Positions 1 through 11,554 of a DNA stretch of 64,000 nt are shown piece by piece (position 1 is the first letter of the stretch; every line of letters starts with the position of its first letter). The notes under the pieces were generated by a model that saw only the letters and a program-made list of their open reading frames with translations, was not told the DNA's origin and did no database searches. A program made the position numbers and the translations under genes. This DNA is from Rhodocollybia butyracea (taxonomy: Eukaryota; Basidiomycota; Agaricomycetes; Agaricales; Omphalotaceae). The stretch covers positions 62,001 through 126,000 of the forward strand of contig JADNRY010000064.1 of NCBI GenBank assembly GCA_015501585.1, read 5' to 3'.

Positions 1-1590
1 GCATAAGGATGTGCTTACCAGTATCGGATCGGATCTCCCTACCTAGGGTTTGTTGTGGTTAAGAACCAGTTGTGAACGTGTGAACGATGGAGAAAGAATG
101 CAAGAATGCGCGAGGCCTTTGGCAATTGAGCCGGCAGGCAGCGCCTTCGAAAGTCAAAGCGTCTTTTTACTGTCCTCGTAGACTGTCCGAATTGAAGTAG
201 TAGCTAGGTGAGTTTATTCTACTGCTGGTCATTGAATATTTGGATATTCGTTGAATTTCCGTGGTGTTCCAGCCAACCTCTGTATCGCATATAATATACC
301 TCTTTACACGGCAAACAGTCGGCGGCCATAACTCGCTTAATTCTGTGTTTTCCGAGAGTAGTTTTGGCTGTGGGCCTGGCCGGGACCGAGAAAAAACAGA
401 AATAGCCGTCTGGGAAGGGACGGCGTGGATAGCGAGAACAGTGCGCTATATCTATTTGTTCTATATAAATGCGCTGACCTTGTAGAGTCCTGCGAAACTA
501 CAGCTGAGTGACCATCGATGCAGATGGCTTTCAATAACACTGTATCTTCGATTGAGTGCCGTCGACACCCACTTCTCCACCTCTACCTCAGCTCGATGCT
601 GGATCTCCTAAACGGACGGAATGGCTTTTTCCTCGTCGTACCAGCTTCTGCGTTACTGAGGCCAATTTCTCTGATCGTCTGGTCGCCTCTGCGAATCCAC
701 CTAAGACGCCTACCGTCACCTCTTCCGTACACCAGGCGATCTAAGTTGTAGCGTTCGAGTTTGAGTCTTGCGTATAGTCCTAGCCAACGTCGACGCTCTA
801 AGAATGATGATGATTTCTTGTCATGACTGCATGCTCTCGGAGAGTGTGTAACTTCTGCTACTAGTACTAGTCACGACGCTGCGCGCACTTTTTGAGTGTT
901 GACGTAACGTTGACGTTGAGCGATAGTTTTGACAGAGTAGTTCATGGGGTCCTCGATCCCGAGTCAAGCAACACGGATACAAGGGACACATTCCCGTCGT
1001 TTCCAGTTCCCTTTGTACTGGTGTCTTTACTGCGCCGTAACTAGGTCTAGCAGGATCAGACTCAGTTCTAGCCTATCTCGGCTGAGATTCTTCAGACCTC
1101 CCTCTACTCGATTCGTACTCCGTTGTCTTGTATCTATTCTCATAACAAGAAGCTTTCTTTCTTTCATGGCACCTTTGGAAGCTTTTACTCTGGCACATCA
1201 TAATCAACCACCATAGCGGTAGATTCATGTTTCGAAGTGATAAGAGCTACAATGAAGCTTGAAGGCCAGTAGTTGTTCGAGGCTTCGAGCTGCTGGCATC
1301 TTCTCTGGTGTCCGTTGGTAGAATAATTCACAGATCAAAAGTACCTAGGATGATGAAAGGGACAAATGTGCGAGAATTTGCGGTTATTCCTGCCATTGAA
1401 TGGAGAGATATCGATCGAACAACAACGAAAACAGGAGGTCGAGATGTGGATCCGACTTTCGAAATCGACTTGTAGTGCTAAACGTAGGTCTGGGCTTATA
1501 AAATCAGAATAGTACCAAGATATATGCAGCGCAGGATATACTAGTAGTACAATCTAGTAGTACATTTTTCTTTTAGTGTACATGTCCGAA
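1..1590. other. No gene recognised
   Basis: Short ORFs only (up to 90 codons), none with a recognisable motif or a plausible exon chain on either strand. The stretch lies downstream of the 3' end of the GMC oxidoreductase on the minus strand. Confidence 0.5.
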
Positions 1591-3906
1591 TTACGACATC
1601 CATGCAGCCTTCACAAGGGCTGCTGCCCGTTCCCAACCACATACGTAGGTACCTGTGTATGCGCACTAGTAATAAAAGGCTAAAACACCATCTTGAGTAA
1701 TTCAACGGTGGCTTTAAACAACGTATCAACTCACAAAAATAGACGCATCCGCCACTCTCAGCCCTTCCACTCCCTTCACCTTGAGATCTGGGTTGACGAC
1801 ACCGTAGTCTGCATTTTCAGCACTCATAGCTACGGTACCCACAAGATGGGCAGTTGAGCCGGAAGTGCTTCGTATATATTCTTCTAGCGTACTGTCGTCG
1901 GTAGTTGTACTAATGTTTGCGAAAGATCCAAATTGAGAGATGAGATAGCCGTCCAGGCTGGGGCGGTAAAATATTGGAACATGATTTGGATGCCCTGTTT
2001 CATAGCGGCGATATCAAAGGGGGAAGTAAAATAACCGGGATCGATGATAGGGGGAGCAAAGGGATTGGTACTGTTTATAGTGACGGAACCCCTGCAAAGT
2101 CCGACATGAAGTCAACGCAAGAGACAGAAATGAACGTAAAAGAAATACGTACGAGATGCGGGGCTAACCAGTGCTATCGATAATGTTAGATAGTTGCCTG
2201 TAGCAGCCTCGCCAGCGAATAACATATTCTAAAAGCACGAAGGTGAGAAGTTGTTACCCCTCATACCTGCACAAATTACTGACCGAAGGAAACATCTCCA
2301 GATGAGGAGAATCCTCCCCGATGAGGGATCACCGAACTCTCCCGTCACGCTTTCATTCACCCTGAAGAAAGCTATCTGATTATTAGCAATGTCTACGAGC
2401 GGGCCCATCCCAGATCTGTTGAACTCCGTATACACTTCATTGAGCAACGTAGCATTGCGAAGAAGGTTATCCAGCGTTCGTGTCGAGTTGACCAGGAAAG
2501 CATTCGAGTTAGCCGGCTGGTCAGTGAGATTCTGTCCGACGCTAGGAAGATTGACGAGGGGAGTAATACCGAGTCGCGAAAGAGTAGTGGAATTACCGAT
2601 TCCGGAGTTGAGAAGAATTTGTGGAGAATTGATCACTCCGGCAGATATAATGATCTCTTTCGATGCGTGTACTTGGAGAAGGGGGCCTAATATACGGATG
2701 AGTGAGAGATTTCAGCAGGTTTGGCCAGATTAGTGGACACACCCTCGAGGTTCTGAGCCAGTTCGACGGTGTGAAACGCATGTCCGGATGAGGGGCTGCT
2801 TGAGCTATCTGGAATAACTCGAGTCACGCGTGCGTTGAGTAAAACATGCAGGTTGTCTCTTTGAATAAATTCAGGCGCTAGATACGAGGTCGCGGAGCTA
2901 CTCCGACGACCTTGAGTAGTGACAGTCTTTTGAAGCCAACCTGGTTCGTATACATACATTTGAGTTTACTGTATTGTACCTTGGAATCAAATGCTGCTTA
3001 CCAACTCCGAGAGGCTTACCCCATTCACATCTTCGTTGTAGTGGAAAACGCCTCCAAGCTCATGTGCGGCGTTGATAACTTTTGAATCGATGTTAAACGG
3101 GAATCCAGGGAGAGTGACGGCGTTGATTCCAGTGAGACTGTGTACGGCGGGGTCGAACTCCCCTGTGGTATCGTGGTGATCGGCGGGTGGTTCCCATTTT
3201 TCGTTCTAAGAGAAAGTGTGAAGTGAAGCGAAGACAGAAATATCGGATTTTTGGTACTCACCAACGCAAGGAAAGACTGAATGTTATCCCAAGACCATCC
3301 GTCGTCCCCAGTCACTCTTGCCCATCGGTCATAATCATCAGCAGAGCCCCGGGTGTAAAACATCCATCTTGCAAAGTACATTAGGCTCGAACTCAAAGCT
3401 TTTACGTATGTACTCACTAACTGAACTACACCCCCCGAGAATAAACCCTCGTGGAACAGAAGCGGGGCGGTTATTTAGTCCACTTTGCAATATGCTTGTG
3501 TAGTTCCAGTCGTATTGAGGCTTGATCGGAAACGAAAAAAAAGGTACGTCGATTTCAAAAGCATCAATGTTTCTAGTATTTTAGATATGGCCGGCTTGAG
3601 CGTGAGGAAGAAAGCAACGAGCAAAGTGGATCAAACGTACGTTCCGCCAGCTTCAAGTACCAACACGGAGAAATCCTGGTTCTCAGTGAGCCTATTTGCA
3701 AGAACGTTTCCTGCAGTTCCTCCTGAATTGTGTATACGATCAGCATGGCCAGGGGAAGATAATCCTCAAGTATACTTGCCTCCTACAATCACAAAGTCAT
3801 ACGTGCTTGATGGGAGATCGCTGAAGCTGGTGTACACGGTAGCTGAGCAAAGCGAAAAGATTGATAGACAGCCAAAGGCTACTAAGATCAAGCGGGAGTT
3901 TGGCAT
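1591..3906 (-). pseudogene. Secreted GMC oxidoreductase, aryl-alcohol-oxidase type, with single-base frameshifts
   Basis: FAD-dependent alcohol oxidase of the glucose-methanol-choline superfamily (CAZy AA3_2-like), which in wood- and litter-decay fungi oxidises aromatic alcohols and releases hydrogen peroxide outside the cell. Start chosen at 3906, giving a hydrophobic signal peptide followed by YDFVIVGG and, after the first intron, GTAGNVLANRL (Rossmann G-x-G-x-x-G). Later landmarks in order: LVLEAGG, PRGFILGG, YTRGSADDYDRW, PLGVGW, INSPQILLNSGIG, the catalytic His segment AHLVGTVAMS, and a final exon with HTQVPTYVVG holding the second active-site His. The first intron (3723-3779) has a GC donor. 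The reading frame slips by one base in at least four places, each at a run of sense-strand G (plus-strand C runs near 1632, 1953, 2316 and 3019), with a fifth likely near 3364. Family identity is sure; whether the gene is dead or the assembly has contracted G runs is not. Confidence 0.85.
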
Positions 3907-6900
3907 TTCAGCAGTTTCCAGAAAGAGAGCTCTTTGGTGTAAGCTCGCTTTTCAAGAAGTTATATCCCCCGGATGTTGTTCCTGACTGTGACATTGACTA
4001 TGGAAACTTGCCTCGGACTGATATCCTGAGAGTTCCAAGCGGAAGTGAAGTACTTTTCCTGCTTTTTTGGGCGAGTCATCAGGCTCTGGGTTACCTTGTG
4101 CGTGAGACGCAGTCCCAGCCTGCAGTTATAAGTAGGTCCAGTGGGATAGAACTTTTTACTTGTCGCATTTGAGTTCCGTTAGGCTCACACATAGACATAA
4201 ACAAGCTTTTCTGATGCAGCCTACAGGAGCATTTTGATATGAAAGACTATTATCCAAAATAGTAACAATGATCGTAGACTGTGCTGTTGAAAAACGCTGT
4301 CAGATATGGGTCATCATACGGCAGACTGGGTCAGTCAGGAAAGCCACCTTTGCCTATGTGGCCCACTCTTCTTTTGGCCCACAAGATAGATGAGCAGTAG
4401 CCTTGCACGCCATGGTTCTCGAGTGAAGAAAGCTGTTTCACTGAGGCATGGGAACATTTCATTTTCAAGCCGAGAATTTGTCACATGAACGTTCAATTTG
4501 AAAGAGGCGCCCAGAGGAAGCGCTCTTCTAAAATCCATTTCTGGCTCAAGCACAAGCCCTGTGGATGCAAAGCGTACGCTTATTCTACATGGTCAGTATC
4601 TCGAACTCACGGCTATATTCTGTCACAATAACTTTGTCGATCTCTCTGCGTTTTCTCGAGAACGTCACGGTGAAAATTCGGAACTCTAAACTCGGTGTCT
4701 AATCTGGTACGGTCCGAATGCTTTACCAGGAACTTTCTGTCTTTAACACTCCCATGGAATTTGGGGCAGAACTCACACTCCTCCGACCTTCTCAAATTGC
4801 TAAGCTCACTTGGCACAAGTGAATGAGCACTGAGTCCTGAAGCTTGAAGCCTGAATGGAAGCGGCAGAAAGATTAAACAGCACCTACAGACACGTTTCCA
4901 AACCAACACTTGGTCCTCTCTTAGTTAGGCTGGCGGCATCTCCAGAACCTGTCAACTTTCTAAAGAAGCCATCGTTTTCATCCTAGACCAGCCTAGACGC
5001 GGTGACCTTAAATTCTATATCTTAGATCTGGGATTGCGCGGACAAGTTAACCCTTCGTGAGTGAGCAACGTTAACATTGACAGTGGTTCTCGATAAATCA
5101 TCTTAGAATCGAATCTGGTTGTTCTCGATCGATGTCTCGTTTCATGAAAGGCGGGCAGGGCGTTAGAAGCTTTGCTTCACTTATATGGTGCGTTTCTGTG
5201 CAGATCATATTATACGCGAATATTTGTTCAAGTTTCGATTCTTCTTATTCTGGGGCCATACACCATACGCGGTGATGGGGATAGTCCTGTCGGAAGCGCT
5301 ACACGAAGGTCGCCGGATTCTCCTACTTGGACTCGGGATCACTTGGCGATCACTACTTCAATGCGCGCGCGGTTTTCGCTAGGAGTGTTTGGTTATTCCG
5401 AATATTTCTTCAACATGCATGTCCCTGCTCTCCGCCTTTGTTTCGGATTCTGTATCTGAGCTAAGATGCATGCGCAGGATGGGATTAAACGTCGCTGCTT
5501 GTCTGGCCGCTTTTTAATGAAATTATGTGCGCTACTGACTTACATCTGTATCTAGTTCACCCACTTCACACGAACCATCATCATCTAGTCGGGCGCTTAA
5601 ATTTTCTACGGCACACTGAACGAGATTGCGCTAAAGACAGCTCTCTAATAAGTGTATAAATGCCTAGAATACCCACAAGCACACCCTAAATACATGACTA
5701 GCCCAAATGATTAAAGATTAAAAATGACGAAAGTCATCCAAACTCGTTGAGACGATCCAGCCCATTCCAAGGCTCAGAATCTCTTCAAACTTAACACAGA
5801 TGTAAATAACATATGTATTAATACCCTGCTCAGTTTTAGAAGCAGTAAACAATGTTGTTCATCCTCGAGCCCACTGTTCTGAATCTCTGTGGCGATCTGT
5901 GGCGATTCGTTTGATGTCACACATGTCACACCATCACCTTTACACTCCCACGCTCTTCATGGTATTGTTCGCGCGTGTGGTATATACTGGCATCTCTGGA
6001 CACTTGGATTATAGTTTTGGTGACTTACTATACATACCATAATACTGACCCAGAGAGACCTTATAAATATTTAAGTCTCCATCTACACTCAAAGCAACCA
6101 GGTATCCTGAGCATTCAATGAGCACTGAAGTAATGTAGTCACCTGTAGTACTGTATTATATAGTGTAGTAAAACAGCCCCCGCACTTAGGGCAACGATCT
6201 ACAGCAGCTCCCACCGGGCAGACTGCGAGCTCGTCGTTGTTCGGTGTTTGGGCCCGTGTCAGCTTATGCTGCCGGAGCCGGCGTTCAGTATTTGGACCAT
6301 GCCGTGTAATAAACTTCCTTCCTTCCTTCCTTCCTTCGTCTCAATTCCGTTTGACTTTCGAAGACTATCAACCTACAGTCACTTGAGACTGATGTCTATC
6401 ACCTCGCTGGTTAATGGTAAGTCTGATGTTCATTCTTTGAAGTTGACGTTCTTTGTTGTCGTCGCGAAAGTATCAAGAATGAATGACTGTGTGATGACTC
6501 GTAGCACCAACGAAAACCGCCAATCCAAATCCAGCGTCAGAAGCGTAGATGGCACGACAAAAATGAAGACGGCAGTTCTGAACCCTCGAGTATGCATTTC
6601 TATAGTTCCACAAATGAAAGGAATGGTTTAACACAGAGGAAATGATATTGAAGAGCTGGCGGTAGTGGGACGGAATAGTGACACCCATCTTCACGAACTT
6701 TGGAGACTGTGGACTGTATGAAGCACTTCTGTAACGAAGTATGGGACCTTTCAGCGTTTGAATCCGAGGATGGAATAACCATTGATCATCGCCCGAAAAG
6801 TATGAAACGAACAAATAGTGCGGCTTATTCACTTCTCACAAAAGCTGTTCATGGATTTTTCTGTAGGGTACTGTATACTTATAAGAGGCTATTTTTATTA

Positions 6901-6975
6901 TCAGTGCCGTATCTAGCTAACACCTACTTACTACTAGTACATTCAAAATCAAGAAGTGGATGGTGGTAAAGTCAA
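3907..6975. other. Gene-poor stretch
   Basis: About 3 kb between the 5' end of the GMC gene and the 3' end of the membrane-protein gene. It should hold the GMC promoter next to 3906. ORFs of 60-127 codons occur on both strands (for example 4613-4909 minus and 6248-6631 plus), but none shows a domain, a signal peptide with a mature domain, or a convincing splice chain. A CTTC microsatellite lies at 6314. Confidence 0.45.
6314..6337. repeat. (CTTC)6 microsatellite
   Basis: Six perfect CTTC units in an intergenic pyrimidine-rich stretch. Confidence 0.95.
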
Positions 6976-8362
6976 TCAACCTGACGTATCCTGTTCCATG
7001 ACTCGTTGGGACCTTGTATATTCTAGGTGAACGGTCTCATTGATTTGGGAGACCTCCTTGTTCACTGCAATGAACACAAAGACAGTATATATACCCTATA
7101 ACATCAAAGGTTAATATCAAGGTTATAAACATTGTCCAGGCACGAGGGAAGTGTAAAAAGTGTACAACTTACCCCAAGAGCAACTACAATATCAGTGAGA
7201 AATTTGGAGCCAAGGGAAACTGCATCTTCGTCTGTCTGTGCATTTACTGCCAGATTCTGAAACACCGCCCAAAAAAGCTATGGAGACAATCAGACATGCC
7301 CGTAAATCTTGATGCCAACATTACTACCTGAGCAGTACAGTAAACGATCCCAGATTCAGCCCAGAGCAGGAGGGTTTTCTGCAATGCAGTTCGCTTGTAA
7401 TTCTGAGGTAAAAGCTTCCGAAAGTACCTGGCCAGGGTTGTCCAGGTGTTCGCCAAACATAACAACCTTGACACTTACCATACTTTGAGAATGATGGAGC
7501 TGGTCATGATAACATTGACTCCAAGAGATAGATAAATCGCTGAGAAATCCCAGGGAAGGCTGGATCCTGTAGATGCTACCGCACTTGTAATCGAAAGAGT
7601 ATCAAACACAGCATCACAGATAATTACAACTGTGGCAGATTGCGACTTTAAGTATGTCCAACTATGGTTGCAAGATTGTGATACAGCGCTCACCGATGTT
7701 TGCACCCTGGAGTACTCCAAATGCAGCCCTAACATATTTATGATTTGGCCACAGCACCCATGCTCTCCAAGTAACAATGCAGTCACTGACAAGAAGCTGT
7801 TCAGGAGCGGATGGAAAGGGATGAGGGGCGACATGTTATGTCATAAAGGCCAGGAGTGCAGACATACATACTGGGATTATCTGGAGCCAAACTTCAGCCG
7901 ACAGCCAGACAGTGGTGTGCTTTCCCACTTGACTCTTCAGTAATGCTGTGTCTTCTTTTGACGATCCTCCGTTGATCCAAGAACTGTTTTTGATGAACGT
8001 ATATTTGCACAACTCGAGGTCGTATGCTGTCTTTGCAATGGCATCTAACGTTGCAACGATAAAAGTCAAAATGATAATTGCCATCCATAGAGCCTTGAAT
8101 CGCTTTTTGTGTGGATTAGTGCTATAAATCTTGGGTATCAAGTACTTAAAGCCTCAGACAACCACACTTACATTACGAGTTGTATTGCGATGCCAACTAA
8201 AAGCACGAATGCTCCTAGTAAAGTTTCTGGTTTAGGATGCAATTGAGTATGCGAGTCAGAGACAAACTCACCATTGAGAACAATGTTGGTAACCAAGTAC
8301 TGTATACTGAAGTATATTTCCGCACCACTACTTGCCAAGATAGCGGCTTCAGGAGGAGTCAT
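6976..8362 (-). CDS. Basidiomycete multi-pass membrane protein of unknown function
   Basis: Multi-exon gene for an integral membrane protein with about seven hydrophobic segments. It resembles the large, uncharacterised seven-helix-like families that are abundant in Agaricomycetes. Start at 8362 (MTPPEAAILASSGAEIYF); introns can be placed so that the frame runs on through GAFVLLVGIAIQLV, KALWMAIIILTFIVATLDAI, a helix with LLVSDCIVTWRAWVLW, IYLSLGVNVIMTSSIILKVW, LLLWAESGIVYCTAQ and FLTDIVVALG to a final GIYTVFVFIAV followed by a short polar tail ending at 6976. The motif around IVTWRAWVLW matches the position where this family has a conserved R-x-W-x-x-W in a mid-protein helix. No catalytic motif is visible, so no reaction is proposed. 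It stands alone; the neighbours give no functional hint. Confidence 0.72.
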
Positions 8363-10302
8363 CGTGTCCTAGATAGTCACAGCACAGTCTTTGACTGAGA
8401 AGAACAAATTTGCGCCTGTAATCGCTGAACAGCTTGATATTTATATTGTTTTGGCCACTGTCACTGTGAACTCTCGGAACGCAAGTCCATGTAGTAGTCA
8501 CAACTAGTAGTTAATAAGGTATAATGGTTTGATTTCCCCGCACCGTTGAATCAGTGAATTTGATGAACTGCCATGCTTTTTACTTGGGAGTCGTCTTTTA
8601 ATAAACAGGATGCATCCATACAGGGTATAGTGAATATGATTCTTCCAGATGAAGGGTGTTGGCCCTGGCACAAGTCATGCGAATGGCTGGTCGTATCAAT
8701 TATCGTTCAGGGATGTTTGATTGACATTGAGACATACTGTAACCTTTTCTTGCTATTCCAACACCAACGAGAAGCGCAAGAGAGTTATATGATACCCATG
8801 GACTTCGGTGAACATCACCTCTGCGAGGGAAAGGTCCACCTAGTATGCGCCGATTCAGTTCAACAAGAATGTAATCCGCAGCAAAAGGCTGTGATTTTAT
8901 TTCTGAAGTCCACATTTGTGTGTAAAGACATAACGCGAATAATCCTCATGTTGTAGGCTCAAAAAATAGTACTGGATCATGATGACGGATTCTTAATAAT
9001 ACTCCGTCTTCAGATCTCTGCTGTATGTTCACAAATATATGCCTTCTAACCCTTCAGACTCTCATGCGTTATGAAGATACCCGGGTTTCTGCCCCCCCTC
9101 CGAGCCGAAGTCAGTTCATTCCCTCAAACAGCTTAAAAATCTTTTACCACAGACGAGCTTGCTGGAAAACCAATGATTACTGGGCTCGGTAACAGTAAGT
9201 TCGCAGATGTCACGATCTCGTTCATGATCCAATCTTTTCAGGTCCGTTCAACACAAAAGCCGATAGGTATAATGATGTCTTGGAATCCGAAAATATCCCA
9301 CTTGTGCAAACGTTCGTCGCAAAACGCAAGCGGGGCTACTACATATGAGAAATCAGGCTACCTTGAAGTAGAATATGTTCATTTCCTTCCTTCACCCATA
9401 CCTTGCTCACTGCGAAACACAATATCCCTCCTCAACCCCGACGCTGCATTCAAACCAGCTCTCGCTGCTCTGGTCAATCCGCCGCATAACTCCCCAACGA
9501 TCATGATATCTCACGCAACTGCCTGGTAGCCATTTTGCTTGGGATGACGCCGACCTATGGCAGACTCTAGCTACCCCAATGCTACCTATCACCCCGCATC
9601 GTTTCCGCAGCCGCTTGTCGCGGTATACCGACTCCGACAAGAGGGTTGTCCGAGAAACCATCATAGCGATTGTCCTTCCGCTTTATATATTTCTCTCCCT
9701 TTTTGTCTGGGTTGGTTGTGTTCTTCTGGCGTCTGAGTAAAGGCATTGCGAATATGGTCGACGACTTGTTGATTCTACCTATCAATATTTGTTCACTTCG
9801 TCTTGTGGCGATCCTCGCATTTTGGCATGTTATGAGTATATTACCTCTCAGTCTGGTCGATTCCATCTACGTGTTGTGATTGGCTGTCAGTCGAAACTTG
9901 GGAGGTGATGAGCACTCTGGACCACCCCGTCGAAGCTTGGTCTGAAAAAGGCGTATTTATTTAAGTGAGTACTTCCATACTTTTCATTTTTTTCCAATTA
10001 GCAACTTCATTGAATGAGATGACAGTGTTTACATGAGTCAAGTCCGCGTTCTGATCGACGACGACAGTACAAAAGAAAGAATTGAAGAAATGACACGTTA
10101 CTTGTAATGCTTCGCTCCCGGGTCTAGGAAATGACTCGAGTGTCTCTCGAGTGCGTATTTAAACTCGCTCCGCCAGATACACACACACCAGATTTGAAAG
10201 CATGGCTCGACTCCCATCCAATCCATCCCCCTCTGGATCACTACCGTCCCTTCTGTCCTCGCGATTCACCCTCTCCCGCTGCACCCCACCGATGTCCCTC
10301 AG
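8363..10302. other. No gene recognised
   Basis: Contains ORFs at 8573-8956 (plus, 127 codons) and 9173-9879 without recognisable domains. The last few hundred bases, including a short CA repeat near 10180, should hold the promoter of the acetyltransferase gene. Confidence 0.4.
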
Positions 10303-10987
10303 ATGGTATCAACGTACCTTGCCGCATTCAGTCAAACTCCTTTCGACTACTTCTGGCCTCCATCCCTCGAGAGCATGCGTGAATGGACCACAAAGCGCTT
10401 TTTATTGCGATTCGCCAATCCCAGGGATCAGCAATTCAAACTCGTAGATATTGAAACTGGGGATCTTGTAGCTTTTATACGATGGGATGTCCCTGAGAGT
10501 ATGAAGGGATTAGATGATGGATTTGAGGTATTCAAGGTGTTCGGAGATGAGAGCGAGGAGATGACCAAAGAGAATGATTCGACTCCACCAGAGGGAGCCA
10601 ATGAAGAGGTGTGGAACGAGTTTTTTCGGCGATATGAAGAAGATGAGCGAGAAATGGGATACAAAAAACATGCTAGGTAAGATCAATAATCCACTCTTTA
10701 TGTGTTCAGTTGCATATTGGGATCTAGTCCTCGGTCTTCTCTGTACCCACCCAGCCTACCAAAGCCAAGGTGCCGCGAAAGCACTCATGGAAAGTGTATT
10801 CACCATTGCAGATAACGAAGGTATCCAAGTCTATGTGGAGTCGTTGAGTAATGCCACGGGCTTGTATAAGCGATATGGATTCAAGGAAATTGATAGGCTT
10901 GAGTTTGATTTGAGCAAGGCTGGGCGGGAAGGGAAGGCTGTGATGGATATCATGATTAGGGAGCCAAACGTACCGACAAACAAATAG
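10303..10987 (+). CDS. GNAT-family N-acetyltransferase
   Basis: Cytosolic acetyl-CoA-dependent N-acetyltransferase of the GNAT fold; substrate not predictable. The first exon holds the N-terminal half, including DIETGDLVAFIRWDVP, then a highly charged loop. After an intron starting at 10678 comes the acetyl-CoA-binding part LGLLCTHPAYQSQGAAKALM (the Q/R-x-x-G-x-A pyrophosphate loop) and the typical ATGLYKRYGFKEIDR near the C-terminus. The start is uncertain: the frame is open upstream of 10303 but has no earlier convincing Met, and coding-like sequence (HPLPLHPTDVPQ) precedes it. The two exons are out of phase by one base. Removing one A from the A6 run at 10663-10668 would join them smoothly (KNML-VLGLLC), so this is either a small frameshift or an assembly error. 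Confidence 0.72.
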
Positions 10988-11554
10988 CGTGTCGGATTAT
11001 CTAGTAAGATGATAGCCTTGGATGCATTTTGACGCGACGAAATTGAGGTTAAACGTGCGTGTTCGCACTGCTCGAGATCTACATACGCCTTGAGCTTGAG
11101 CTTGAGATCTTGAGATCTTGAGACTGGAGGAGGCTCGAGGTCAGGAACCTTCAAACCGAGTGAAAGCTGGACGTGATAGATGGTTGATTGTATGCAAGCA
11201 GTCGTCATAACCATGGACGTCGGACCTCGTCGGACGTCCGCCGACCGCGTCGGTTGCTTTCGGTAAAACGGTGCACGTGACTGTTTTATCTTTCTTCAAC
11301 TCTCCGATGTGAAGATTCTCCCGTCATCCGGATACACAATCTTACTCTTACTTGGTTGAATCAGATGCATCATGGCTGTTATCTACTACAAATTCGTTGT
11401 CTTGTGGGACCACCCTATCATTTATAGCCGGGAAAACGGACGTGTTGCTGTAAGTCTATAGCTTTAATCTCCATGTTTGTTTCCAGAATGTCATGGCACT
11501 TGATATAGATACTTTCATGATATAGATACTTTCAATCTTAAAGAAACTTCAGAA

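Noticed and set aside
3485..3985. 166-codon plus-strand ORF
   Set aside because: Antisense to the well-supported N-terminal exons of the GMC oxidoreductase.
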